Assembly: GCA_022264855.1 (NCBI GenBank)
Contig: JABYQU010000047.1
Span: 186,001 to 250,000, forward strand
Direction: 5' to 3'
Length of the DNA: 64,000 nucleotides
Origin: Lenzites betulinus
Lineage: Eukaryota; Basidiomycota; Agaricomycetes; Polyporales; Polyporaceae
In this document: positions 10,201 through 22,180 of the stretch, piece by piece
How positions within the stretch are numbered: position 1 is the first letter of the stretch
How the letters are laid out: every line of letters starts with the position of its first letter
Notes under the pieces: model-generated
Database searches by the model: none
What the model was told of the DNA's origin: nothing
Seen by the model: only the letters and a program-made list of their open reading frames with translations
Position numbers and translations under genes: made by a program

Positions 10201-12400
10201 CCCGCGGGACGACGGCCTTGAGCGGGTGATGCTTGAAACGAAGAGGTGGGGCTCACAGGGTGTGCGGGGGGCGGCAGGGTACTTTTTGATAGCTATATAT
10301 TTATTGTGAGCACACTGGACCGCCGAATCTGGTGGCGGGAGTCGTCGTGCGTGGGCAACGTCGACGCCCGACAACGACAACGTTTTTGTACACGCGGGGA
10401 ACGTGGATTGGGCGGGCGGGGCAAACTCGAGCGTGCCATATGTCTACGTGCGCGACCTTATGGCGTCCATGCACGACGTGGTAGTCTGTCGTGAAGTATA
10501 GAAGGCTGCATGTTCAAGGCACACGGAGGTTAATTCCGACCCGCACGTACCCACATAAGAGCGTGACATACCGCGGTCGCAGTACGGTAGAGTAGTTCCG
10601 GTAGAGCTTGAAGCTTGTTGTGGCAGGAGCGGAGGAGGGCGTGAGTCGCGTAGGCGCTGGAACGTGTGACGTCATGCGTGCGTCTGGCTGCGTCAGGCTC
10701 TCTTTCTCTGGCTCTCCCCCTCTCCCCCTCTCCTCGGCCGAGAGCTGTACTACGCTGTAGCTGCTCCCTCCCACTGCACATGCTCCAAGATGACTAGTCG
10801 ATGACTAGCTAGTCTCTGGCTTCTCGCCACGCGGTGGCTGTGGGCGCTCGCTGTGCCGTGCTCGCGTCGCAGCGCCTCACGTCTCTCTCTCCTGCTCTCG
10901 GCTACTACGTGTCATTCTTTTTTGAAGCTCGCTCTCGCGCTCGACGTGGAAACATGACCTCTCTCTACGTACGCGTGTCTACCCTGTTGCTACACGCTGC
11001 TCGCGCTCTGCCCACCAATGACTCGCGGTCTCCGCTCCACGGGCCACCGCGAGCCTGAGCCCCTCCAGGTACGTCTTATACGTTGCGCGCAAGGTTGGTG
11101 CAGCTCAGCACTGTGGTTTGCGCGAGAGGGTACGTACCACATGAAACCACTTTCGGACCTTTCAACACCATTTGCATGCGCATACAGTCGAGGCCGCGGC
11201 GATAGCGACGCTGGTATGTATACGTGGCGTTTGCCGTCATACCCCGCGGAGGACGGCCCGCTCTAATCCACGTCAAGGTGCGTCCCAGATGCGAAACTTG
11301 TGCAGCGCCGTTGAGCCGGCGTGTACGGCGCCCTGTCGATTGTCGAAGGCGGAGAAGCGCACCCACAGCCGTCGTCCGGCGACGCCCTCGGGCCACCCAT
11401 CCTCCACAAACCCTGTTATATTTGCATTGGCATCACAGGTACGCATTCGCCGTCTCCATTTCGTCGTTCTGTGAACGATCGTGCACCTCAGACTTTCGTC
11501 TGTCTGTCTGCGATACGCTTTGCGCAACACAAATGCCCGAGGACGAGGGCGCCCGTTCTTGAACGCCTCCGCCTCCCTCTACAGCGCAGTGTTCTGTTGC
11601 ATAACCCTCATATCCCACACAGCTCTCCGGCGCGCCCGCTGCGCAAAGCTCAGCGACATCCCGTGCGGGACGACAAAGGCCCACAAAGGCGCTAGCGGCC
11701 GTGTGCTAACCAAGATCGATCTTCCAGTATCCCTGACAATTATGAACGGCCTGGCACCCTCTCAGTTTGTAGCCCGTGTCTACTGCAGACCAGGTAGGTC
11801 GTAGGATGACCCGTCTCCTCCGTCGTGCAGCATACCGCGTGCAGCCTCGGACGTCGTCGCGGTGCGAGGTGCGTGTATTCGAAGTCTCACCCACGTCCAG
11901 CAGCCTCAGACAGTACCGTAAGATGAACATGCGGCTTTCAAATCGGGGCTCGCGCCAACTCTGCCCGACCAGCCGTCTTTCACTGGTACGTATTTGACTA
12001 TCCGGGCTGTTCTCACCGAACTTGGCCGCGGAGGAGCTCGTGGGCGCTCTGTCTCAGACTTCACGGGCACGACAGCGACCCGTTTTCCAGCCGCGCAGCG
12101 CAGCACGAGATACATCTCCGGCCTGTCGCCCTCAAGCGGCGCCGGTGTTCTGTACGACTTGGAGCAGTCTCCGAGGTAGGCGGTCCCCGCTGGCATCGTG
12201 CCCGTCGGTTGCGCTGGAGCCCCTGCTACCGACGACACCCCCTCTCATGCTTGAATTGACGACCGACATGTCCTGGCAATCGAGGTACGTCCCCGCATAC
12301 GCCCTCGCAAGTTCCCCCAGCGTCCCCGAGGAACGTCTGCATCTCCCTCTCTCCCTCCAGGATGCGTGCTAAGTACGACAGACGGCATTTACCCTTTGAC
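10200..12400. pseudogene. Degenerate inter-HET module, copy 1
   Basis: A mosaic of short open segments separated by GTACGT-like donors and CAG acceptors, related to 22.2-24.0 kb and 28.1-30.5 kb. Shared landmarks are GTCGTCGTGCG near 10345 and 22280, the CRE core near 10651, TGTGGGCGCTCGCTGTG-like sequence near 10847, ATACGTTGCGCGCAAG near 11078 and 29032, and GTCGATTGTCGAAGGCGGAG near 11336 and 29306. No frame stays open across it, so I call it decayed. Orientation of the right half follows copy 3, whose right end holds an S9 peptidase relic on the plus strand. The left half may belong to a divergent gene. No function is claimed. Confidence 0.45.
10651..10676 (+). repeat. CRE-containing core repeat, copy in module 1
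   Basis: TAGGCGCTGGAACGTGTGAC runs into a perfect TGACGTCA palindrome at 10667-10674. It sits between leftward and rightward open segments of the module, as expected of a bidirectional promoter, but the flanking genes are decayed. Confidence 0.5.
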
Positions 12401-12694
12401 AATCACCAAAACAAATGAACAATCTGCGCCTATGGATCACGTGCTCGCTCGCAAGGTCTCCTGTGCTAGCCAGAGTCCTGAACCGCGCGATATGCGTCAT
12501 AGCACATTGACAGAAACCTGCTTCCGTTTGCTCGATCCAGGTGCTGGGCAGTAGTCTTATGTGCGTCGCGTACATCTCCGCTGAGCTCGACGACACATGT
12601 GTACACAAACATCAAACACCTTTGAAGGATTCCCGATGGGCTGGCATCGGATGAGAGATTACGGTGAGTGAGCGAGTGAGATCGCCCGCTTGCT

Positions 12695-12759
12695 GCAGAG
12701 ATCAGATCCGAATCGGGAGGCCAATAGCTTCCAATCCTAACGCGTACAAACAGCCCATC
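12695..12759 (+). promoter_or_regulatory. Conserved element upstream of HET2
   Basis: Copy of the element at 5641-5699: GAGATCAGATCC...GGGAGGCCAATAGC, then TTCCAATCCTAACGCG and ACAAACAGCCCATC. It lies about 0.85 kb before the HET2 ATG. Confidence 0.45.
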
Positions 12760-13580
12760 GTGATCGTTTGGCCCTCAGAGTCTCTAACATGAGTACGCAC
12801 ACTGCGGCCACTCAACGCCCTCCACTCTAAGCGTTCCCCCAGCGATACACTTTGCAGGTCAATCATTCGCTCGTGACAGGTGAATATCTCAAGGTAACGA
12901 GCAAGAATTGAATCTCGAAAAGGTCGCAATGCAACCTTACTAGGGCCCGATTGGTGAATTGGCTCACGGATACTTATAGCTCATGGCCGGCGCGCCGCAC
13001 CAATTAGGGTGTGAAAGACCGATGAGCCCTATGACAGCTACAGCGTGGTGGATGCGAGGTCACTCGGGCGCTACATGGTACGTGCTTACGCAGCTTCGAG
13101 GACATGATATGAAACCTTACGCCTTGCATGCTCCGCGTGGCCCAGGTTCTGAGCTGTCACCATCGTCTGGCATGGCTTACCGCGCGTTCGCGGGACGATA
13201 TGTATGCACAGAGACGATCCGCGCCCCGTGCCCTCGGCGAGGTACTGTGCAAGGTTTGCTCAAGTACCGGTTTGCGCGTCGCGCGCTCACCCGCGCGCCG
13301 CTTTCCGTCCACACTCTCTGCCTGAAGGGCTCATCTCTCCCTCTCTCCATCTTCCACGTTCTCGCTCTCCTGAACTCCGGAACGACGAAGACCATCGCTG
13401 ACTCGCGGAAAGCCCTCTGTGCATCTGTATCTCTCCGTCTCCGAGCCACCTTGTATTCCGCGAACAATCCGGAGATTTACCCCACTGAGAAACGAAATAG
13501 CGTAGCCGGTCGTGTGCGTATGATGACAATGCATCACGTATCATTATGGACGCTCACTGTCTTTCTCTAAACCTGCCAGG

Positions 13581-16257
13581 ATGCCCCGCTTCTTGAACAC
13601 ATACACTGGCGAGTTTGTGTGGATCGCCGATGTCGGCGCAACGTCATACGCGATCCTGTCCCACACATGGCAATCGGATGAAGAAGGCGGCGAGCAGACG
13701 TTCGACGACGTTGTGAAACTACAGACCAAATGCCCAATAGTGACTTCGCAACCATGGGACGATAGCCACCCTCCGCAATTCAACAAGAAATTCTTCTCCC
13801 ATCGCGCTCTCTCGGACAAGATTAAACGGGCGTGTGAGGTTGCGCGCAAGGCTGGCTTCCGCCTGATCTGGATCGACTCGTGCTGCATCGACAAGCGCAG
13901 CAGCGCGGAGCTCTCGGAGGCGATTAACTCGATGTACGCATTGTACCGCGATGCAGACGTGTGCTATGTCTACCTTGCCGATGTTCCTGGCGGCACAGAT
14001 CCACGGGAAGAGGAGTCCAAGTTCTGGAAGAGCAGATGGCACAAGCGCGGCTGGACGCTGCAGGAGCTCGTCGCACCTCCGTACGTCGTCTTCCTCGCCT
14101 GGGATTGGAGTTTTTTGGGCACGAAGACGGCTCTGGCATCGACGCTGGAGAAGATCACGAGGGTGGACACCGCGATCCTGCTGGGGCTGAAGCCCGTTGA
14201 ATCTGCCAGCGTTGCGAAGAGGATGTCCTGGGCGGCTGGGCGGGAGACGACGCGGGTGGAGGACCGGGCGTACTCGCTGCTTGGGATCTTCGGGGTCCAC
14301 CTGTCGCCGATCTACGGCGAGGGGACGAATGCGTTCCTCCGCTTGCAGGAGGAGATCATCAAGTATATTCCCGACCAGAGCATCTTCGCATGGGGCGCGA
14401 GCCGCACTCTATTGGGTCTCCACGAGGCTGCTCATAGATTTTGTGGTGATGGATATTATAGAGACCACGGGCTACTTGCCCCTTCCCCGAACGTGTTCTG
14501 GCATGTTGGGGACATCGCCCCCATTACAGCTTCCAGCTTTTCAACTCGAATCGGTGGTCGCCGCGACAGCATGCCTTCGCTGCACTGCGTCTTCACTCCC
14601 CAAGGTGCACGGATCGCGCTCATGACTATCCCTCTGCCACCCGAAACGGCTCGTCTGCTGGTTCGTGAAGGCGCTGCCGATTGCCCCGACTGCAGGGAAG
14701 CGATGGCTCGTAGTCCCTTTCGACGCCTCGCGCTCCTGCGCTGCACTGACCGCGACGGTAACCTGATCGCGCTCCCCCTCCGCTGCCCTGAAGAAGATGT
14801 GGCCGCGGCAGAGAACGTCACTATCCGCGTCCACGCAACCTGTACTGGCGGCTGGAAGCATCCGTCTCCCCGCGTTGTGCGCCTGTCCCCTCCCGTATTG
14901 AAGGATCTCCATGTGGCGCCGACGTGCGTTGAGGTATCTCTCCTACGTCGCTGGCAGGAGCCTGTCAAGCCAAAGGCGCACAGGTATGGTTTTGCGAAGT
15001 ATGAGTGGGGCCACCCAGCACTCTGGGTATCGCAACACTTTCAAAAGGCGCTGAAGATCCGGCTTGCGCCCAACTGCCAGCAGGCACTGCGCGCAGTCGG
15101 CCTTATGCTCACTCCACTGGCAGTCGAGTCGCGCCAGCATGAGAACACTGGCTTGACCAACTTAACTCTGACCACGACCCTACACAGGAACATCGCGACA
15201 CAACAGCCCCCTCCCGACGACCAACATATGCATCTACCGTCCATACTAATTGAAGTTGAACTCCAATTGACATCGGACACCTGTGCACGCGCTCAGTTTT
15301 CTATCGGTCGCCTTGGCAAACCCTCCGCCATCGAGTCGACACCCCTCGCATCTTCAGAAATCGGCAGCGTTTTTTCTAGACGCCCCCTGGACGGCACATC
15401 TGCCATCGCCGACAGTGGACACCGCCAAAGCTGTTCCCTCAACATCAATACCGGGTCAAAGACTCGCACGATCGCCGAGGCCAAGTTTGTGATCCCCGAT
15501 GGTACCGTTCCCCGTACTAGTGCCAATGGGGTCTCCATGGACTACGTTCGGCTGCTGCACCTCACGCTGGACAACCCTCTAGAGAGCGCATATGTAGAAT
15601 TCTTTGATCATCTCTCATTCTCTGTGGAACTGTCCGAACCTTTCCTTGGCAGCACCGCGTCCACTGAATTCCAATCCGCTGCTACACCTAGTAGCTCACC
15701 CCCATCAGGGCATCTCGCAGACAATTCAGACCCGGAGCTTCCCACGGCACACATCATTCCTAATGCCTCTCCTACCAGCGATCTTCCCGATGGGCCGCCG
15801 GCGCCGGTGTCTCACGATGCCACACAGGTGAGTCTTCGATTCAGTATTTCAGCAATCCGAGGACATTCAACTCAAATGCGCTGAGCAGAACTTCCTGGAA
15901 CCCGCTCTGCCTCATATCGCAATGTCCGTAGAGACGGGGGTATGCTCAGGACCCCCGGGGCCAAGCACGGCGAGCAACTCAGTTCCGCCCCGGGGATCTC
16001 ACCCTTTACACATACCCGTCACCTCTACTCGACTCGAGCCTCTCGCCGCGCAAGGAAGCTCTCATCCTACCTCCTCCGACTCGGATACACTTCGACGCTC
16101 TGTACGGGTGAGTCTCCGTATATCTCGCTCCTCGTTGGCGTGCACTCGAACGTGACTGAGTACTGAACTCCGGCCTTCGCGCCGCGCGATCCAATAGAGC
16201 CTTCCACGTCAACCTGACGAAAATCCACCCCCGTCCAACCGCACACGGCTGGGCTAA
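13581..16257 (+). CDS. HET2: HET-domain protein with intact tail, three exons
   Basis: Exons 13581-15827, 15889-16107 and 16198-16257 join in phase 0 to 841 codons. Exon 1 carries YAILSHTW, RLIWIDSCCIDK, RGWTLQEL, the RVEDRAYSLLGIFG and IYGEGTNAFLRLQEE block, a CPDCREAM CxxC motif near residue 367, CTDRDGNLIALPLRC and a late LSFSVELSEPF. Exon 2 adds a 73-residue Ser/Thr/Pro-rich tail ending SSDSDTLRRSVR; exon 3 adds SLPRQPDENPPPSNRTRLG. Reading through the second intron would instead end the protein at a TGA at 16153-16155. Family role: incompatibility or cell-death effector, cytoplasmic. The upstream 0.9 kb and downstream 1 kb are duplicated around HET1. The third exon lies inside the 125-base block identical to the HET1 flank. 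Confidence 0.88.
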
Positions 16258-16286
16258 GCAACGGCCTTCGGGGTGAGTAGTAGGAT
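16162..16286 (+). repeat. 125-base block identical to 9172-9296
   Basis: Partner of the block downstream of HET1; it includes HET2 exon 3 and its acceptor. Identity stops abruptly on both sides. Confidence 0.85.
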
Positions 16287-17950
16287 ATCCGGGCATATCC
16301 CACACGAATCTGAACTTTGTTCTGGCCAATCGAAGTATGAAATAGCGTGGGGCCTCCGTCGGTTGGTCTGGAATCACTAGAATCACTCCCGAGGTACGCT
16401 TGCATGCTGTAATCTAACCACTCATGCCTTCGTGGAGAGGCTGATCGTGTCACATATATCGTCCACAGGGATTCGTCGGCAGGCTTGCAAACAGATCTAT
16501 CACTTCTAGAAACGTACCGACAGGCTTCTCTTCTAAATACTGATATGGTATGAGTGGCCTACATTCACTGGGTGATACCCAGGATCACGATTTCGCACCG
16601 TTCAGCAGGCATCATTTTGCGGGCACCACTCAGGACTTGCTACAGACTGAGTCCGACGGCCCGACTTCCGCGATGAAACTACTCCAAGACCCCAGCGTAG
16701 GCCAGAAGGCATGTCGGAGTAACGCGCTCATGATCGCCCGCGCTATGCGGTGTGCACGACGTGCAGCAAGAGACATCGTGGCTACTATTATGTATCAAAG
16801 TCGGTGCCACGTTATTAGGCAGGTGCCGGTGTGCGCCTTCCGCCCAGAACGCCGCAAGAGGGGCTTTCTACTTGTCGCATATGCATTCCCGTCGACATGC
16901 ACGATGGCGGGACGAGGAGGAGGGGGAGACTTCCGACGTTCCCTTGTGCACGTTCTTGAGGCTGCTGTCGCCCGCGCGTCCCTACGTGCGTATAAAGCCG
17001 TGTGCCGTGATCAGCCTCCTCTACCCGGGCCGCGCTGGGCGAAGGCGACTGAATGTGCCCTGATGCACTTAGCTACACCACTGTGAACATAGCTGGCGCA
17101 GCGTGAGGAAGGTTGATGGGAGAATTGAAAATGTAGCGCTGACCTATGAGCGGCCGCGGCGGTGAAAGAGATATGTGGCGTGCACAGTCGAAGCTTCTAC
17201 GCTGTACTAGGGGAAGCGTCTTCCGCCCGGTGTCTGTGTTCGCGCGGGAGCCCGCGGCTATTTGTGGCGTGGGTCGTCGTAGGTGGACAGCATCGATACC
17301 TGGTAGCTGCGGCATCTTCAGTTATGGTAGGAGGACAGACGATTGAGTGCGCGAGGAGTGTCGTATACGGACGTACGCAGCTTCGGACGTTCATACGCGG
17401 CACGGTAGCTTGGAGTGCATCCACAGAAGGCGATATACACCAATAAATATGCGCGTGCGCGGCGGCAGCGTAAAATGGACTACGGAGGCTTGCGCCAGTT
17501 GCAAACGGCCTGCATAGCAGTCTGATGAAGTTAGGCTGGTAGATGATGGTATGCCGACTGGCGGTTCGGTTTTGATGCATGCGACGCTACTCACTCCCTA
17601 GCCCATTCCTCCGTGCTGAACATTGCGCCTCGCTACCGGTCTTTCGCGATTTCACGTAATAGTACGATTATCTCGTCGGTCCCGGCGAGCGTGTGTTCGA
17701 CACGCCTCTCGAACCCCGTCCCAATGGAACTCACCCCACATATGCGTGTATACTCATCAGAGACGAGGGTGACACAGATCAGGCGTAGGCATTGGTCCCA
17801 TGGAAGGTCGGTCGGGCTCGTGTACCGTTCATATTGTAGCACATGGGCGTTCAGCTACTAGGGGGATATCAGCTGCCACTTTGATCGGACGGCAGTGTTG
17901 GCGTGCGCCGTGCACGTACGCCTGTCTCGCGTGGCCCTCTCAAAGAGATG
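16287..17950. other. Downstream flank of HET2, no convincing gene
   Basis: The first 0.7 kb parallels the HET1 downstream flank. The stretch around 17.15-17.6 kb has short open segments on both strands but no frame with protein-like conservation, and it lacks the right half of the module seen after HET1, HET3 and HET4. I see no gene that I can support. Confidence 0.45.
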
Positions 17951-18037
17951 TGGGTCATGGTTCAAGTTTTCTAGGTTGGTTGCATTGAATGAGAAATCCT
18001 TAGTAAGAGAGCGAGTGATTTTAGTTACTGGGATTGC

Positions 18038-18097
18038 CGCAGAGATCAGATCGGGAGGGCGATAGCTTCCCATCCTAACATGTACAAATAGCCCATC
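18038..18097 (+). promoter_or_regulatory. Conserved element upstream of HET3
   Basis: Copy of the upstream element: GAGATCAGATCGGGAGGGC, GATAGCTTCCCATCCTAACA and ACAAATAGCCCATC, about 0.9 kb before the HET3 ATG. Confidence 0.45.
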
Positions 18098-18965
18098 ATG
18101 CATTATTTTCGTCCCACCACGAGCTCGGCACATGTTGCTAGTATGTTGGCAGCCTGCTACGCTCTAGGTGGGTCCTCAAACTGCGTTGCTAATCATCAAG
18201 ATGCAACGAGTCTCTCAGGAGCGCCGAATGTGTTCATAATGTGAGCTAGTCATGTGGAAATCCTAGGCTCTATGGTGATAGAGGTGTGGCCATGCTGGGT
18301 GTGTGTTTGAGCTGGTGAGTAGAATCTCTGTGAGATCTCACCACAAGCTCACGAGGGTCGGACCGGTGAACAACGCTGTGGAAACTCGTGGTCGGCAGGC
18401 CGCACCGAAACAGTACGACAAACTCACGAGGCTTTCGACAGCGACAATGCCGCGGACGAGGCATCACTGAAGTCCCACATTCTACATGCGTACGCAGCGT
18501 CGATGCCATGTAATGAATCACTGGCATCACGCCTCGCATACGCCGCATGGTCCAGGTATGTATCAGTCGCTGACGTCTGGCGTGGTTTACCGCAAGGCGA
18601 TATCCATTGACAGGCAGGGACCCGCCCCGTGCCTTCGGCGAGGTATGGTGCGAGGTTTTCTCAAGTATCGTCTTGTGCGTCGCGCACTCTACCGTGCGCC
18701 TCTTTCCATCCACCCTCTTTGCCTCATCGCTTCCTCTCGCCGTCCTTCGACGCCCTCCTCCTCTTGGACTCCGGAACGACGAAGACTATTGCTAGAACAA
18801 GACAAGCCGTCGTTGCACCTATATCTCTCCCCTCTCAGCTGCCTCGTATTCTGTGAAAACTCCGGAGACATACCTCACTGAGGGACGAGACAGAGTGTAC
18901 GTAAATATGAAATGAAATCCCATATCACTCCCGACGCTCACCGCCGACTCATAAATACTGCTAGT

Positions 18966-21746
18966 ATGCCCCGCTTTCTCAACACATACACTGGCGAGTT
19001 TGTGTGGCTCTTCGATATCGACGCAAACCCATACGCGATCTTATCCCACACCTGGCGCTCCGAGCAAGAGGGCGGCGAGCAGACGTTCGACGATATCGTG
19101 AAACTTCAGGCTCTATGCCCGATAACCACCCGGAACTCCTGGAAAGTTGGCCCACCTCCGCCGGTCAACGAAGCATTCTTCTCTCACCCCGCTCTCCACA
19201 GTAAGATCAAGCGGGCCTGCGAGGTCGCGCGCAAGACTGGCTTCCGCTTGATCTGGATCGACTCTTGCTGCATCGACAAGCGCAGCAGCGCGGAGCTCTC
19301 GGAGGCAATCAACTCGATGTACGCTCTGTACCGCGATGCGGACGTGTGCTACGTCTACCTCGCCGACGTTCGTAGCGGCACAGACCCACGGGCCAAGTAC
19401 TCCGACTTCCGGAAGAGCAGATGGCACAAGCGTGGCTGGACGCTGCAGGAGCTCGTTGCACCCGCGTACGTCGTGTTCTTCACACGCGACTGGACCTTCT
19501 TAGGCACGAAGACGGGCCTGGCGTCGACGCTGGAGAAGATCACGAGGATAGACGCTGAAATCCTACTGGGGTTGAAGCCTATCAAGGACGCTAGCGTGGC
19601 TAAGAGGATGTCCTGGGCGGCTAGGCGGGAGACGACACGGGAGGAGGATCGGGCTTACTCGCTACTCGGCATCTTCGGGGTTCACATGTCGCCGATCTAC
19701 GGCGAGGGGACGAACGCATTCCTCCGGTTGCAGGAGGAGATCATCAAGCACCACCCTGACCAGAGCATCTTCGCATGGGGCTGGAACCGCACTCTGTTGG
19801 CCTTGGATAAGCTCGCTGACACACCTCCTACTCCCTGGAACGTGTGTAGCTCATGTCTACTTGCAGCGTCTCCGGACGCATTTGAACATGTTGGAGACGT
19901 CTCTCCCATCACGGGCTCGGACTTCGCGAAGCGCGTTGGTCTTCCTCACGGCAGTGTAGCGCCTCCGCTGCACTGCATATTCACCCCTCTAGGTGTCCGG
20001 ATTGCAGTCATTAACATACATCTGACCCCCGAAATGGCACGTGTGTTAGTCGATGAAGGCGCCGCTCGTTGCTCCGATTGCAGGAAGGAGATGGCCCTTC
20101 ATCCACTTCGGAGCGTCGCGCTTCTGCGCTGCACAGACGGAGACGGCAACCTGATCGCGCTCCCCCTCCACTGCCCAGAAGACGATGTGGGGGCGGCGGA
20201 GAACGTCGCGATCGGCGTCCACGTAACCTGTGGGAACGGGTGGCATCTCCCTCCCCGCGTTTTGCGCCTCTCCGCGGCCATGTTCAACGATATCGAGGGG
20301 GCGCCGACGTGTGTTGAGGTGTCCATCCTGCGCCACTTTGAGGCGCCTGTCAAGCCCAAGGCGCTCAGGTCACACTTCATGACAGACGACTGGGATAATC
20401 CGGAGTGGCGGTGGTATGACCGGGAAAGAAAGGAGCCCTCGATCCGGCTTGCGCCCAGCTGCGAAGAAGAACTGCGCTCGGTCGGGTTTACGCTTACTCC
20501 GCTTGAGTCGTGTTGGCCTGAGGACGCCTGGGGCTCGCATATGTCTCTGACTACGACCCTGAACATGACCAACACTGCACAGCAGCCGCCTCACGACGAC
20601 CAGCAGAGGCATGTACCCCCCGTGCACATTGAATTAGGACTCTGGCCACGACGTAGCATTGGTGGCCCCATCGGCCAGTTTGCTATCGATCGCCTTCACA
20701 AACCGTCCGCCATCGAGTCGGCACACCCCGTATCCGAGTCTCCAGCACCCACTAGTGTCCCCTCTGGACACCGCTTGGACGACGATTCGCGCTGCACGCT
20801 GGCGACGGCTGACGCGGACGAGGAACGCTGCGGACGCAGTTCCCCCCCATTAAATCCTGGGAATCCTCGCGCACGATCGCCGAGGCTCAGTTCACAATCC
20901 CCGATCCTGCCTGTGCCGACGGAGTCTCGACTGACAGTGTCCGACTTCTACGGCTCGCGCTGGAGTACCCCTTGGGGAGGGCCCATTCGAAAGATTATCG
21001 ATATCTCTTGTTTTCTGTCACGATCTCGGAACCGTTCATCACCAAGAGCGCGTCCGCGAAGATACAACCAGCTGGTGTCCCTACTAGCTCGGCTCCGTTG
21101 GAACATCCTGCAGGCGGTTCGCTCAAGCAAGCTGCCCCAGAGACCATGAGTCCTATCACGCGCGGTGGTCTCTCTCAGGGTCTAGGTGGTACACTGTCGC
21201 GGTGTCAGGATGCTATACAAGTGAGTCCTCGCTTCACTTGCTCCCATCGCAACCCGAAAGCAATTAACCATGCGCGCTAAAAAGGACACTCTGGAGCTCA
21301 CTCACTCTCCGCCTACAACCGCGACATCCAAGAACATGACTGTTCGAGATAGAGACCCAGAACACGCCGCTGCCATAGCCACCTTAGCAGAACATGTTTC
21401 CGAACGTCCCCTAGTTCATGCCGCCGAGTATGTATCCGATTCAAGCCCGCAAGATGAGTCTGCGGATCCCCCTACTACCGCAAGCAGTCGGCCGTGGGCA
21501 GCATGGGTGAGCAGGCGCTTACTGTTCGCATCTCTCGTGCGCAGATTTACCATAACAATCAGCGGGGCTCTCAGCATGATCTCACTCGTCTGCTACAACG
21601 CCCGCACCGATGGATTCCAGGCCACAGCAGGTATGCAAGCTGCACCTTCACTGTGTCTAAAAGCATCGCAGTGTGCAGCTCTGACAAACGTTACAGCCGT
21701 CGCCGTCAGTAGTACAGATTTGGCCAGTCGTCGTCCGGTCATTTAG
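18966..21746 (+). pseudogene. HET3: HET-domain gene with a frameshift in a run of seven C
   Basis: The frame opens with MPRFLNTYTGEF and carries the full HET core: YAILSHTW, RLIWIDSCCIDK, RGWTLQEL, IYGEGTNAFLRLQEE, a CSDCRKEM CxxC motif and CTDGDGNLIALPLHC. At a run of seven C (20842-20848, codons 626-628) it slips and ends at 21149 with unrelated residues. In the neighbouring frame the expected tail continues (SSRTIAEAQFTIPD, LLFSVTISEPF) to a GTGAGT donor after 21220. Exon 1 length to that donor is 3n+2, as expected from loss of one base. A following exon from 21285 continues with a Ser/Thr-rich tail open to 21746. It may be a true mutation or an assembly error in the homopolymer; in either case about 625 residues including the HET domain remain intact. 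Confidence 0.8.
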
Positions 21747-22180
21747 CGAGGTGGTTCCGAGTCCCCAGCACAATATATTTCTATGACACACTGTATGTAT
21801 ACATCTACAACGGCATCCAGCGGTGGAGGCCAGTCAAATTAGATTGTAATTATCACGAATCGACGCCGCCTGAGTGCGGTAAAGCTACGCGGGCTATCAT
21901 GAGAGGCAGCCTAGCACGCGGCAGCGGCACCGCTCTCAGGCATGGCAAAGTGGGAAGCTGAGATTGTGCAGTGGTAGGGCGATGTTTGCCGTGCGTGCTG
22001 TAGAAATGGAGTCACTTCAGATCGTGTCTGGCCAACGCGGGAACACACACGTGTTACTTGTCCAAGGTGTATGCCATGTCGGGGTTGAACGTTGAATGGG
22101 AGTGGCATCGACGACAGGTAGTTTGAGTGCTCTGTCGGAGCCACGAACTGCAGATATTCTAGTTGAATGGTATTTCCGGC
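21747..22180. other. Flank between HET3 and module copy 2
   Basis: No supported gene. A 169-codon minus-strand open frame (22420-21911) runs into this stretch, but only parts of it resemble the other module copies, and its composition does not suggest a known family. Confidence 0.35.

Noticed and set aside
13719..14300. Antisense open frames of about 190 codons opposite HET1, HET2 and HET5
   Set aside because: They recur only because the sense HET core is conserved; they are shadow frames of it.
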